Of a DNA stretch of 64,000 bases, positions 1-8,892 are shown in pieces. The stretch is from Spiribacter vilamensis (lineage in GTDB: Bacteria; Pseudomonadota; Gammaproteobacteria; Nitrococcales; Nitrococcaceae): the NCBI RefSeq assembly GCF_004217415.1, contig NZ_SHLI01000001.1, positions 186,001 through 250,000 on the forward strand, in the 5' to 3' direction. Numbering within the stretch: the first letter of the stretch is position 1; each line of letters starts with the position of its first letter. Below the pieces are notes generated by a model, which did not search any database, was not told the DNA's origin, and was given only the letters and a program-made list of their open reading frames with translations. A program made the position numbers and the translations under genes.

Positions 1-1286
1 CTACCGATCTGGAGAAGACCTACCGGGTCAATCTGAACGTCATCGGCCTCGATGGCCGGCCCCGTGTCCGCAATCTCCGCGAAATGCTGACGGAATGGCT
101 CGAATACCGGCGGGATACCGTTCGTCGACGCCTGCAGTGGCGCCTCGAGAAGGTGGAGGCCCGTCTGCACGTACTCGAAGGCCTGCTGGTCGCCTATCTG
201 AACATCGATGAGGTCATCGCCATCATTCGCGAGGCCGATGAGCCCCGGCCGGCGCTGATGGAGCGTTTCGGACTGACCGAGACCCAGGCCGAGGCGATCC
301 TGGAGCTGCGACTGCGCCACCTCGCCCGGCTCGAGGAAATGAAGATCCGTGGTGAGCAGGACGAGCTGGCGACCGAGCGTGACCAGCTCCGGGAAACGCT
401 GGGCTCGGAGACCCGCATGACCCGGCTGATCCAGACCGAGCTCCAGGCCGATGCCGATACCTATGGCGATGAACGTCGATCGGTCATGGTGACCCGCAGT
501 AGTGCGCGGGCGCTGAGTGAGAGCGAACTCGCCCCGACCGAGCCGGTAACGGTCGTGCTCTCGCGCAAGGGCTGGGCACGCACCGCCAAGGGCCACGAGG
601 TCGATCCCGAAAAGCTCTCCTATCGTGCCGGTGACGGATTTGCCGCGGCGGCTGCCGGGCGTAGCAATCAGCTGGCCGTGTTCCTCGATACCCACGGCCG
701 CAGTTACAGCGTTCCCGCCCACTCCCTGCCATCGGCAAGGGGACAGGGCGAGCCCCTCACCGGCCGACTGCAGCCACCGGAGGGGGCATATTTCGTGCAC
801 GTCCTGTGCGCTGATCCGGAGGAGGGCGTGCTCCTTGCATCCGACGGCGGTTACGGGTTCGTGACCCGGGTGCAGTCGCTACAGGCCCGACAGAAGGCCG
901 GCAAGGCCATCATCAATCGGCCCGCGAACAGCGATATACTGGCACCGGTCATGCTGCCCGCCAATGCCAGTCGGGTGGCGGTGGCCACCAGCGCCGGTCG
1001 GCTATTGGTGTTCCCGCTCGCACAGCTGCCCGAAATGTCGCGGGGAAAGGGCAACAAGCTGATCGACATCACCGCCGCCGCCCGGAAGGAGAGCGGTGAA
1101 AAAGTCGTGGGGGTGTGTCCGCTGCGGGCTGATGAGCCGCTGGTGGTCGCAGCGGGCAAGCGCACACTCACGCTCAAGCCCGCCGACCTAGCAGCCTACG
1201 AGGGGGAGCGCGGGCGCCGGGGTCGGTCACTGCCACGGGGTTTCCAGCGCGTCGATGGTCTTTCGCCGCGATCAACAGGAGCGTGA
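1..1286 (+). CDS. parC: DNA topoisomerase IV subunit A (ParC), 5'-truncated by the window
   Basis: The frame is open from the first complete codon at position 3 and shows 427 residues of the C-terminal part of ParC. It begins in the breakage-reunion core ([18 protein letters not shown]), continues through the coiled-coil tower (around [15 protein letters not shown] and [17 protein letters not shown], a hallmark of GyrA/ParC) and ends with the beta-pinwheel DNA-binding domain. ParC rather than GyrA is favoured by the SRGKGNKLI segment in place of a clear GyrA box and by the short C-terminal domain. With ParE it decatenates daughter chromosomes. The catalytic tyrosine and quinolone-determining region lie upstream of the window. 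htpX follows one base after its stop. Confidence 0.95.
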   Translation, partial: TDLEKTYRVNLNVIGLDGRPRVRNLREMLTEWLEYRRDTVRRRLQWRLEKVEARLHVLEGLLVAYLNIDEVIAIIREADEPRPALMERFGLTETQAEAILELRLRHLARLEEMKIRGEQDELATERDQLRETLGSETRMTRLIQTELQADADTYGDERRSVMVTRSSARALSESELAPTEPVTVVLSRKGWARTAKGHEVDPEKLSYRAGDGFAAAAAGRSNQLAVFLDTHGRSYSVPAHSLPSARGQGEPLTGRLQPPEGAYFVHVLCADPEEGVLLASDGGYGFVTRVQSLQARQKAGKAIINRPANSDILAPVMLPANASRVAVATSAGRLLVFPLAQLPEMSRGKGNKLIDITAAARKESGEKVVGVCPLRADEPLVVAAGKRTLTLKPADLAAYEGERGRRGRSLPRGFQRVDGLSPRSTGA

Positions 1287-1287
1287 C

Positions 1288-2172
1288 ATGAAACGCGTGC
1301 TGCTTTTCCTCGGCACCAACATCGCCATCATCCTGGTGTTGGGAACAGTCCTCCGGCTACTGGGCGTCGATCGTCTGCTCGAGGCCGATGGCGGCGCGCT
1401 TGATTACGGTGCACTGCTCATCTTCGCCGCCGTCTTCGGCATGGGCGGCAGCTTCCTGTCGCTGGCAATCTCGAAGTGGATGGCCAAGAAGGCAATGGGT
1501 GTCCGCGCGATCGACAAGCCATCGAATGCCCGGGAACGGTGGCTGGTGGAAACCGTCAAGCGTCAGGCCACGACCGCCGGTGTCGGTATGCCCGAGGTCG
1601 GGATTTACGACTCGCCACAGGTGAACGCCTTTGCAACGGGGATGAGCCGGAACAATGCCCTGGTGGCGGTGAGCAGCGGTCTGCTCGAGACAATGAGCGC
1701 TGATGAGGCGGAGGCGGTGCTCGCCCATGAGGTCATGCACGTCCAGAACGGCGATATGATTACGCTTGCCCTCATCCAGGGCGTGGTGAATACATTCGTA
1801 ATCTTCTTCGCCCGCGTAATCGGTCATTTCGTCGACCGCGTGATCCTGAAAAACGAGCGCGGTCACGGCATCGGGTTCTGGGTCACGACCATCGTCGCCG
1901 AGATCATGCTCGCGGTGCTCGCCTCGGTGATCGTCATGTGGTTCTCCCGCCAGCGCGAATTCCGTGCGGACGCCGGCGCGGCCGATCTGGCGGGTCGTGA
2001 GAAAATGATTGCTGCCTTACAGCGCCTGGGCGGCGTCTCGCCGGCAGATGACCTGCCGGATCAGATGGAGGCCTTCGGGATCTCCGGGCGTATCGCACGC
2101 GGGGGGTTCAAGCGCTATTTCATGTCGCATCCGCCGATTGAGGCGCGGATCGAGGCATTACGGCGGGGATAG
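1288..2172 (+). CDS. htpX: HtpX-like inner-membrane zinc metalloprotease
   Basis: The 294-residue product has two N-terminal membrane helices (about residues 4-24 and 38-60), the zincin motif HEVMH at residues 147-151 and two further membrane segments around the middle, followed by the [10 protein letters not shown] stretch that supplies the third zinc ligand. Length matches the M48B HtpX family. HtpX degrades damaged membrane proteins together with FtsH in E. coli. The ATG at 1288 was chosen because AGGAG lies at the normal distance and the family begins with MKR; an in-frame ATG at 1255 lies inside parC. It starts one base after the parC stop, so co-transcription is possible. Confidence 0.95.
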   Translation: MKRVLLFLGTNIAIILVLGTVLRLLGVDRLLEADGGALDYGALLIFAAVFGMGGSFLSLAISKWMAKKAMGVRAIDKPSNARERWLVETVKRQATTAGVGMPEVGIYDSPQVNAFATGMSRNNALVAVSSGLLETMSADEAEAVLAHEVMHVQNGDMITLALIQGVVNTFVIFFARVIGHFVDRVILKNERGHGIGFWVTTIVAEIMLAVLASVIVMWFSRQREFRADAGAADLAGREKMIAALQRLGGVSPADDLPDQMEAFGISGRIARGGFKRYFMSHPPIEARIEALRRG

Positions 2173-2178
2173 GGTGCT

Positions 2179-2289
2179 GCCGATTCCGTCTTGTTCCGCC
2201 GGGCTCATGAGAGACGCTCAGTGGGTCCGGATCGGAGATCATACCGATAGGCGTCTCAAAATCGCCCGGCGGAACAAGACGGACTCGGC
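2179..2289 (+). repeat. 111-bp palindromic repeat, copy A
   Basis: The terminal inverted repeats 2179-2204 and 2264-2289 match over 26 bases with one mismatch (a further CT/AG pair at 2177-2178 and 2290-2291 extends them to 28). An inner GAGACGC/GCGTCTC pair continues the palindrome. It is a reverse-complement relative of copy B at 2525-2635: both are exactly 111 bp and share 33 consecutive identical bases (2235-2267 here). It starts six bases after the htpX stop, so its RNA would fold into a long hairpin at the 3' end of htpX. It encodes nothing, which fits a REP/BIME-like or MITE-like element. Confidence 0.8.
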
Positions 2290-2524
2290 AGTCGAGCCAC
2301 TCCGGAGACGAAAGACCCGAAAAAGTCTCTGATTGAAAAAAGGGCGATGCAATGCGGGCGATCCAGGCGCGCCGGGAACTGGTCGCGGACGACTAACCCG
2401 GCCCGACAATCACGCGACGCGGATTCGAGCTACTCGACAGTGAAACCGGGCGCCTTTTCATGTCTATGCACATAGTGGCGGCACATTTCGCGCCTGCGCC
2501 ATGATCTGTTGCTCGCGCCGGATC

Positions 2525-2635
2525 GCCGATTCCGTCTTGTTTCTCCGGGCGATTTTGAGACGCCTATCGGTATGATCTCGGATACTTATCTGCCCTGCGT
2601 CTCTTATGAGCCCGGCGAAATGAGACGGAATCGGC
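2525..2635 (-). repeat. 111-bp palindromic repeat, copy B (opposite orientation)
   Basis: The terminal inverted repeats 2525-2550 and 2610-2635 match over 26 bases with three mismatches. Read on the minus strand it aligns to copy A without gaps; 2547-2579 is the perfectly shared block. It ends 18 bases from the stop codon of epmB, so the two copies sit symmetrically at the 3' ends of two convergent genes. Confidence 0.8.
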
Positions 2636-2653
2636 GCTGGCACCAAACCCGCT

Positions 2654-3658
2654 CTAACTCCCGTCTCCGGTTGCCCACTGAATCGGTACCTTCCACGGCT
2701 CACCAGCCACCTCCCGGACCAGCCGCGGCAGCATGTAACCCGGAGTGACCGCCGCCAGCGCCCGCATCAGCTCGCCGGCCTCGCGCTCGTCCACCTCGAA
2801 ATGCGCCGCGCCGCGAACGCGGTCGAGCAGATGGAGGTAGTAGGGCTGGACGCCGATCTCGAACAGGCGTTCACCCAGCTCACCCAGTGTCTGCGCGTCG
2901 TCATTGACTCCGCGAAGCAGTACGGCCTGGTTGTAGAGCCGGACGCCGTGGCGGGCGAGCCGTTGCAGGGCCTCGGCAACGCGTGCGTCGAGTTCATGTG
3001 GATGATTGGCGTGGATGACCATCACCGGCGTCAGCCGGGTCCCGGCCAGCCAGCCGATGAGCGAGTCGTCGATCCGGCTCGGCAGTACGACCGGCATGCG
3101 GCTGTGCACGCGGATTCGGCGCAGATGCGGGATCGCGACCAGCCCTTCGCTCAGCTCGCCGAGGCGGCGGTCGTTGAGGCTGAGGGGGTCGCCACCGCTG
3201 AGGATGACCTCGCTGATCGATGAATCACCGCCCAGGTAGTCGAGTGCTTCCGCCCACTGACCTTTGCTGGCGCTGGCGTCGGCGTAGGGGAAATGGCGAC
3301 GGAAACAGTAACGACAGTTGATGGCGCAGGCGCCAGTGGCGATCAGCAGGGCCCGACCCCGATATTTATGGATAACGCCGCCATTGGCGAGGCTCGCGTG
3401 GTCGCCGACCGGGTCGTCGGCGAAACCCGGCGTGTCGCTGGCCTCCGCATCCACCGGCAGGACCTGTCGCAGCAGCGGGTCGGCGGGGTTACCCGGTTCC
3501 ATCCGCTCCAGGAACGCCTCGGGCACCCGCAGCCCGAACAGCTGATCGGCCCGTTTTGCCGGCGCCAGCAGCGAGGCATCCAGCCCCAGCCGCTCGAGCA
3601 GGCTTGCCGGGTTGCGGATGGCGTCCCGCCACTCCCGCTGCCAGGGCGCTACGCTCAT
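2654..3658 (-). CDS. epmB: EF-P beta-lysylation protein EpmB (lysine 2,3-aminomutase family)
   Basis: This 334-residue radical-SAM enzyme carries the cluster motif CAINCRYC (CxxxCxxC) near residue 110, preceded by [14 protein letters not shown] as in lysine aminomutases. EpmB converts (S)-alpha-lysine to (R)-beta-lysine, which EpmA attaches to EF-P. It is divergent from efp-epmA with 80 bp between starts, so enzyme, substrate and ligase are all here. The start at 3658 ([10 protein letters not shown]) has an AAAGGG-type site upstream; the frame extends to 3739 but the extension overlaps efp and looks non-coding. The extra C-terminal domain of clostridial KamA is absent, as expected for EpmB. 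Confidence 0.93.
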   Translation of the reverse strand: MSVAPWQREWRDAIRNPASLLERLGLDASLLAPAKRADQLFGLRVPEAFLERMEPGNPADPLLRQVLPVDAEASDTPGFADDPVGDHASLANGGVIHKYRGRALLIATGACAINCRYCFRRHFPYADASASKGQWAEALDYLGGDSSISEVILSGGDPLSLNDRRLGELSEGLVAIPHLRRIRVHSRMPVVLPSRIDDSLIGWLAGTRLTPVMVIHANHPHELDARVAEALQRLARHGVRLYNQAVLLRGVNDDAQTLGELGERLFEIGVQPYYLHLLDRVRGAAHFEVDEREAGELMRALAAVTPGYMLPRLVREVAGEPWKVPIQWATGDGS

Positions 3659-3738
3659 GTGTAATCCCTTTGTCTTTTCCGTTAGCATGCAGCGCTGTTC
3701 GCCGTGCAGGACGCGGCAGCCAGCGCAATGGAGAACCA

Positions 3739-4308
3739 ATGGCGACTTATAGCACCAACCAGTTCAAGTCGGGCCTCAAGCTACTGCTCGATGGCGAGCC
3801 CTATTCGATTGTCGAGAACGAGTTCGTCAAACCCGGCAAGGGTCAGGCATTTAACCGGGTGAAGGTGCGCAACCTCAAGACCGGCAAGGTGATTGACCGG
3901 ACCTTCAAGTCGGGAGAGAGCGTTGAAGCCGCCGACGTGATGGAAACGGAGATGCAGTTCCTCTACAACGACGGCGAGTTCTACTACTTCATGGCGCCGG
4001 AGACGTTCGAGCAGCATGCCGCCCCCGATGCGGCGCTGGGTAATAACGGCAAATGGCTCAAGGAGCAGGACACCTGCAACGTTACGCTCTATAACGGGGA
4101 GCCGCTCTCTGTGGAGCCACCGCCGCATGTCACGCTCGCCGTTACGCAGACCGATCCGGGCATGAAGGGCGATACCAGCAGTGGTGGCAGCAAGCCCGCG
4201 ACCCTCGAGACCGGCGCGGTAGTCCAGGTGCCGCTGTTCATCCAGGAAGGTGAGGTCCTCAAGGTCGATACCCGAACCGGCGAGTACGTCTCCCGCGCCA
4301 AGGACTGA
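3739..4308 (+). CDS. efp: Translation elongation factor P
   Basis: The 189-residue protein has the normal three-domain EF-P length. The modified-lysine loop reads [10 protein letters not shown], with the acceptor at Lys34 as in E. coli. EF-P binds between the P and E sites and rescues ribosomes stalled at polyproline. The neighbouring epmA and epmB strongly imply beta-lysylation of Lys34. The ATG at 3739 gives the canonical MATYSTNQF start; a longer frame from 3556 runs antisense to epmB and was dropped. An EpmC hydroxylase gene is not present in the window. Confidence 0.97.
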   Translation: MATYSTNQFKSGLKLLLDGEPYSIVENEFVKPGKGQAFNRVKVRNLKTGKVIDRTFKSGESVEAADVMETEMQFLYNDGEFYYFMAPETFEQHAAPDAALGNNGKWLKEQDTCNVTLYNGEPLSVEPPPHVTLAVTQTDPGMKGDTSSGGSKPATLETGAVVQVPLFIQEGEVLKVDTRTGEYVSRAKD

Positions 4309-4315
4309 TCTCTCG

Positions 4316-5263
4316 GTGGAGTCCGATTCGGAGTGGGCGCCGGCGGCATCCCTCGCGGTCCTCCGGCAGCGGGCGGAGTGGTTGGCTGGACTGCGACGGT
4401 TTTTCCACGAGCGGGGCGTGATCGAGGTCGAGACCCCGGTGCTGGCCGCGGCCGGCGTCACTGACCCGCAGGTCGAATGCCTACAGGAATCGACCACCGA
4501 ACGCTGGCTTCAGCCCTCGCCCGAGTACGCCATGAAGCGACTCCTCGCCGCCGGCATCGGTGACTGCTACCAGATCACGCCGGCCTTTCGTGCAGGGGAG
4601 CAGGGGCGTTGGCACAATCCCGAGTTCACGCTGCTTGAGTGGTACCGCGTCGGTTTCTCTGCCGATGCCATGATGGACGAGGTCGAACAATTGACCGCAT
4701 GCGTTCTCGGCGCCGGTCAGACCGCTCGCCTGACCTATCAATCTTCGTTCATTGCTGCGGGTCTGCCGGATCCATTGACCGCGAGCGAAGCCCGATTAGC
4801 GGCGGCGGCCGCTGCTAATCCCTCCGCCCGTCCCGTGCCGGCGGGGCTCTCGCGCCGAGACCTGCTCGACTGGCTGTTCAGCCAGGTCGTGACGTCGCAT
4901 CTACCTGAGCGTTGCTTTATTACCCATTATCCGGCGGACCAGGCGGTCCTGGCGAGGCTCGATCCGACGGATCCAAGCGTGGCCGAGCGTTTCGAACTGT
5001 TCGTGCAGGGTGTCGAGATCGCCAACGGGTTTCGGGAGTTGACCGATGCGGTGGCGCAGCGCGATCGATTCGAGGCCGATCAGGCCGCGCGTCGAGCGGC
5101 GGGTCAGGCCGTCATGGCGATGGATGAACGGCTGCTGGCGGCCATGACGGCGGGGCTGCCCGACTGCGCCGGTGTGGCGATGGGTCTGGATCGTCTGTTT
5201 GCGATCGCCGCGGGGGTGGAGTCACTCGCCGGCGTGCTCGCCTTCCCCTGGCTGCGCGCCTGA
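4316..5263 (+). CDS. epmA: EF-P--(R)-beta-lysine ligase EpmA (GenX/PoxA)
   Basis: The 315-residue class II lysyl-tRNA synthetase paralogue lacks the anticodon-binding domain. Motif 2 appears around QITPAFRAGEQGRWHNPEF and motif 3 as GVAMGLDRLF near the C terminus. It activates beta-lysine and transfers it to Lys34 of EF-P. I chose GTG at 4316, seven bases after the efp stop, because AAGGA precedes it and the length then matches the family (about 325); an ATG at 4250 lies inside efp. Its last 42 bases overlap the 3' end of psd on the other strand, including conserved sequence. Confidence 0.93.
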   Translation: MESDSEWAPAASLAVLRQRAEWLAGLRRFFHERGVIEVETPVLAAAGVTDPQVECLQESTTERWLQPSPEYAMKRLLAAGIGDCYQITPAFRAGEQGRWHNPEFTLLEWYRVGFSADAMMDEVEQLTACVLGAGQTARLTYQSSFIAAGLPDPLTASEARLAAAAAANPSARPVPAGLSRRDLLDWLFSQVVTSHLPERCFITHYPADQAVLARLDPTDPSVAERFELFVQGVEIANGFRELTDAVAQRDRFEADQAARRAAGQAVMAMDERLLAAMTAGLPDCAGVAMGLDRLFAIAAGVESLAGVLAFPWLRA

Positions 5264-6127
5264 GGGCGATGCCGCTATATCGAAATAGGCCAGTGCCTGG
5301 CCCATGCGAACGGGCTGATCCTCGGCAATCGCGTTTGCCCATTGCAGTGCGGTGTCGGCGAACAGCAGGATCACGGTCGAGCCCAGGTTGAAACGGCCCA
5401 TTTCCTCGCCGGCCTCAAGCGTGAGCGAGTCGTGCCGGTAATCCCAGTTACGGATGCGATGCCCGCGCGGCGGTGTTATTTCGCCGGCCCAGGCCGTCTC
5501 GATGCTACCGACCCCGATCGCTCCGACCAGCACCATCGCCATCGGACCGTGCTCGGTATCGAAGAGGCCGATCACCCTTTCGTTGCGGGCGAACAGTCGC
5601 GGGACATGGCGAACCAGCGGCCGGGAGACGCCGAAAAGCCGGCCGGGGACGTGGAGCATTCGCACCAGCGATCCGGCGATCGGCATGTGCACGCGGTGAT
5701 AGTCCCGGGGCGAGAGATATAGCGTCGCGAAGTGTCCGTCGCGAAAGGCTCGCGCCAGTTGCTCGTCACCGCCCAGCAGCTCGGCGACGCTGTAATCCTG
5801 GCGCTTGGCCTGGATCAACCGCCCGTTGCTCACGGCACCATGCTGACTGATCACCCCGTCGACCGGGCTGATCATGGCGCCTCTGGTATCGGCGAGGGGG
5901 CGGACGCCGGGGGCCAGCGGCCGGGTGAAAAACGCGTTGAAGCTGACGTAGGCGTTGCTCTCGCTCGCCGCGGCCTCGCCACGATCCACGCCGTAGGCGC
6001 GCGTGAACCCCTTGATCAGAAGGTTCTTCCAGGGGCGCCAGCGCCAGCGCGCGAGTCGATGGACCACGCGGGAAATGGCATGCTGCGGGAGCAGGGTGAC
6101 GAGGTAACGGAAGAGCCTGGAGATCAT
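5222..6127 (-). CDS. psd: Phosphatidylserine decarboxylase proenzyme
   Basis: The 301-residue inner-membrane enzyme makes phosphatidylethanolamine. The self-cleavage site is visible as FNLGSTVILLF near residue 250 (cleavage between Gly and Ser forms the pyruvoyl group), and the catalytic histidine region reads YHRVHMP. The length is slightly short of E. coli Psd (322). Its 3' end overlaps epmA tail to tail by 42 bp. The SCO-like gene lies six bases upstream on the same strand, so the two probably share a transcript. Confidence 0.95.
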   Translation of the reverse strand: MISRLFRYLVTLLPQHAISRVVHRLARWRWRPWKNLLIKGFTRAYGVDRGEAAASESNAYVSFNAFFTRPLAPGVRPLADTRGAMISPVDGVISQHGAVSNGRLIQAKRQDYSVAELLGGDEQLARAFRDGHFATLYLSPRDYHRVHMPIAGSLVRMLHVPGRLFGVSRPLVRHVPRLFARNERVIGLFDTEHGPMAMVLVGAIGVGSIETAWAGEITPPRGHRIRNWDYRHDSLTLEAGEEMGRFNLGSTVILLFADTALQWANAIAEDQPVRMGQALAYFDIAASPSGAQPGEGEHAGE

Positions 6128-6133
6128 TGCGTG

Positions 6134-6793
6134 CTATCCGGTCGGGAACTGCTGGCGGATCTGACGGAACTCGTCCGCCAGGACATCGCGGCCGTGGGGC
6201 GGCTGCCAGAGCGCCCGCAGGCGTCCCCGGGGATCGATCAGCAGAATGGCCGCACTGTGATCGACGGCGTAATCGCCGTTGCTGTCCGGTTCGTGGAGCT
6301 TGTAGCTGATGCCGAGCGCGCCGGTTAGCCGGTCAATGGCGGCGCGCTCGCCGGTTACCCCGATGAAGTCATCGTGGAAGTGCTCGAGGTAGGTCTTGAT
6401 GGCGGCCGGTTTGTCGCGCTGTGGATCGACGCTGACGAAGACCACCTCCGGAATGACCTCCGCGTCCGACTCATCGAGACGGTCCAGTGCTCCGGCGAGC
6501 GTTGCGAGCGTCAGTGGACAGACATCCGGGCAGTTCGTGAAGCCAAAGAACAGGTATTGCCACTCACCTTCGAGCGCCGCATTCGTCCAGCGTTCGCCTT
6601 CATCGTTGGTGAGCGTTACGGACGGCAGCTCGCGGGCCTCTGGCAGGACCGTGCCCACGGCATCGCCGCTGTCCGCGCCGGACCCGGTCTCCGCTTGCGG
6701 CCAGAATGCCGTAACGACACCGGCAATCACCGCGGCGACCACCGCCACCAGCGCGAACAGTCGGAATTTCTGTCTGGCCATCATGTCGTCCAT
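6134..6793 (-). CDS. SCO1/SenC/PrrC-family copper chaperone for cytochrome oxidase
   Basis: The 219-residue protein has one N-terminal membrane anchor (about residues 10-28) and a thioredoxin-like domain with the copper motif TNCPDVCPLT (CxxxC) and the distal histidine in YAVDHSAAILL. SCO proteins deliver copper to the CuA site of cytochrome c oxidase or reduce its cysteines; no oxidase genes are in the window. Several starts are possible: ATG at 6793 (used, GGA about nine bases upstream), 6784 or 6781. Divergent from prmB. Confidence 0.9.
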   Translation of the reverse strand: MDDMMARQKFRLFALVAVVAAVIAGVVTAFWPQAETGSGADSGDAVGTVLPEARELPSVTLTNDEGERWTNAALEGEWQYLFFGFTNCPDVCPLTLATLAGALDRLDESDAEVIPEVVFVSVDPQRDKPAAIKTYLEHFHDDFIGVTGERAAIDRLTGALGISYKLHEPDSNGDYAVDHSAAILLIDPRGRLRALWQPPHGRDVLADEFRQIRQQFPTG

Positions 6794-6845
6794 TATGCCA
6801 TTTCCGGCGGCCTTCATGACCTGGCGAGCCTGATAGACTAGATAC

Positions 6846-7757
6846 ATGACCCGATCTTCAACCGATGCGCTGCACACGCTGGGCGACTTCATCCGCTGGT
6901 CCGCCAGTCGTTTCCAGGTAGCCGGCCTGCATTACGGACATGGCACGGACAATGCGCTTGATGAGGCCGCAGCACTGGTTCTGGGGTCGCTGCATCTGCC
7001 CCCTGATCTACACTCGGTCTATTTCGGCTGCGCGCTGACAGCGGACGAGCGCGCGCTGCTGTTCGAGCGTATCGATCAGCGTGTCACGCAGCGCCGCCCG
7101 GTACCCTATATTCTCGGCGAGGCCTGGTTCTGCGGGCTTGCCTTCGGTGTCGATGAACAGGTGCTCATCCCGCGTTCACCCATCGCCGAACTCATCGAAT
7201 CGGGGTTTGCGCCCTGGGTGGATCCTGATCGACTGGCGCGTATTGCCGATGTCGGGACCGGCAGTGGCTGTATCGCGATCGCCGCCGCGCTTGCGCTCCC
7301 CGAGGTCGAGGTCGATGCGCTGGATAACGCGCCGGCGGCGCTCGTGCGGGCGAGCGACAACGCGGCCCGTCATGGTGTGGCCGAGCGTGTCCACGTGCAG
7401 GATTCGGACCTGCTCGACGCCATTGCCCCGGAACCGGTGCTTGACCTGATCGTTACCAACCCGCCCTATGTGGACGCAGCGGCGATGGCGGCGCTGCCGC
7501 CCGAGTACCGGCATGAACCGCGGGATGCCCTGGCGGCGGGCAACGATGGCCTGGATGCCGTCCGGCGGCTGCTCCCGCAGGCTGCGGAGCGGCTTACCGA
7601 CCAGGGCATGCTGATCGTCGAGATCGGCCATGGTGCGGACACCTTTGAGGCCGCCTTCCCCGAGCTGCCGGTGACCTGGCTGGAGTTTGAACGCGGCGGG
7701 CAGGGCGTCTTCGCCGTTGATGCCAGTACGTTGCGGAGCGCCTTCACCGCCCGCTGA
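6846..7757 (+). CDS. prmB: 50S ribosomal protein L3 N5-glutamine methyltransferase
   Basis: The 303-residue class I SAM methyltransferase has the glycine-rich motif DVGTGSGCIAIAAAL and the glutamine-binding NPPY motif (IVTNPPYVDAAAM). PrmB rather than PrmC is indicated by YGHGTDNALDEA, AWFCGLAFGVDE and the downstream YRHEPRDALAAGNDGLD segment, all characteristic of PrmB, and by its place just upstream of aroC as in E. coli. It methylates a glutamine of ribosomal protein L3. Confidence 0.93.
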   Translation: MTRSSTDALHTLGDFIRWSASRFQVAGLHYGHGTDNALDEAAALVLGSLHLPPDLHSVYFGCALTADERALLFERIDQRVTQRRPVPYILGEAWFCGLAFGVDEQVLIPRSPIAELIESGFAPWVDPDRLARIADVGTGSGCIAIAAALALPEVEVDALDNAPAALVRASDNAARHGVAERVHVQDSDLLDAIAPEPVLDLIVTNPPYVDAAAMAALPPEYRHEPRDALAAGNDGLDAVRRLLPQAAERLTDQGMLIVEIGHGADTFEAAFPELPVTWLEFERGGQGVFAVDASTLRSAFTAR

Positions 7758-7788
7758 ATTGCCCCTTTGATGGAGACGAGTGACGGAG

Positions 7789-8892
7789 ATGTCCGGAAAT
7801 ACCTTTGGCCGACTGTTTACGGTGACCACGTTCGGCGAGAGCCACGGCCCCGCCCTCGGAGCGGTAGTCGATGGCTGTCCGCCCGGCCTGGCGATTAACG
7901 AAGCGGATCTGCAGGGCGATCTCGACCGGCGTAAGCCGGGGACCTCCCGGCACACCTCGCAGCGCCGTGAGGGCGACGAGGTCCGCATCCTCTCGGGGGT
8001 GTTCGAGGGTCGGACCACCGGGGCGCCGATTGGTCTGCTCATCGAGAATATGGATCAGCGCTCGAAGGATTATTCGAAAATCAGCGAGCTGTTCCGCCCC
8101 GGACATGCCGATTACAGTTACTGGCAGAAATACGGCACTCGGGACTACCGTGGCGGTGGTCGTTCATCGGCCCGTGAGACAGCGGTGCGGGTTGCCGCCG
8201 GCGGTATCGCCCGCAAATACCTCCTCGAGCGCCTGGGTATCGAGATCCGCGGATGGTTGAGCCAGCTCGGTCCCATTCAGCTCGAACTCGAAGACTGGGC
8301 GAGCGTCGATACCAACCCGTTTTTCTGCGGCCAGCCGGATCGCCTTCCCGAGCTCGAGGCCTATATGGATGAGCTGCGCAAGTCGGGCGATTCCGTGGGC
8401 GCATCGGTGGGTGTGATGGCCCGTAACGTCCCGCCGGGACTGGGGGAGCCGGTGTTCGATCGGCTTGATGCCGACATTGCTCATGCGCTGATGAGCATCA
8501 ATGCGGTCCGGGGCGTCGAGATCGGAGCCGGGTTTGCCAGTGCCGCGCAGATGGGTACCGAGCATCGGGACGAGATCACCCCCGAGGGTTTCCTCTCCAA
8601 CAACGCCGGCGGCACGCTCGGGGGCATCTCCACCGGCCAGGATGTGGTGGCCCGCATGGCCCTGAAGCCGACATCCAGCATCCGCATCCCGGGGCGCTCG
8701 GTCGATATCCATGGCGATCCCCGGGAAGTGGTCACCACGGGGCGCCACGACCCCTGCGTGGGGATTCGGGCGACGCCGATCGCCGAGGCGATGCTGGCGC
8801 TGGTCCTCATGGATCATTATCTGCGACATCGCGGCCAGAATGCGGACGTCGACTCGGGCACGCCCGTGATCCCGGCCCGCGTCGACGACTGA
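7789..8892 (+). CDS. aroC: Chorismate synthase
   Basis: The 367-residue FMN-dependent enzyme of the last shikimate step shows [10 protein letters not shown] at the N terminus, the [14 protein letters not shown] signature around residue 130 and the terminal [15 protein letters not shown] region. ATG at 7789 gives the canonical [20 protein letters not shown] start. An in-frame GTG at 7780 has a better spaced GGAG (7772-7775), so the true start could be three residues longer. The MFS gene begins immediately after the stop. Confidence 0.96.
   Translation: MSGNTFGRLFTVTTFGESHGPALGAVVDGCPPGLAINEADLQGDLDRRKPGTSRHTSQRREGDEVRILSGVFEGRTTGAPIGLLIENMDQRSKDYSKISELFRPGHADYSYWQKYGTRDYRGGGRSSARETAVRVAAGGIARKYLLERLGIEIRGWLSQLGPIQLELEDWASVDTNPFFCGQPDRLPELEAYMDELRKSGDSVGASVGVMARNVPPGLGEPVFDRLDADIAHALMSINAVRGVEIGAGFASAAQMGTEHRDEITPEGFLSNNAGGTLGGISTGQDVVARMALKPTSSIRIPGRSVDIHGDPREVVTTGRHDPCVGIRATPIAEAMLALVLMDHYLRHRGQNADVDSGTPVIPARVDD

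Larger units (their letters stand above)
2173..2653. other. 481-bp gene-free spacer between convergent htpX and epmB
   Basis: This is the only stretch over 300 bp without a convincing gene. Each end carries one copy of a 111-bp palindromic element (2179-2289 and 2525-2635). The middle (about 2290-2524) has only very short reading frames with no homology I recognise and no clear promoter. A weak GAGAC/GTCTC hairpin occurs near 2306-2331. Confidence 0.8.
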
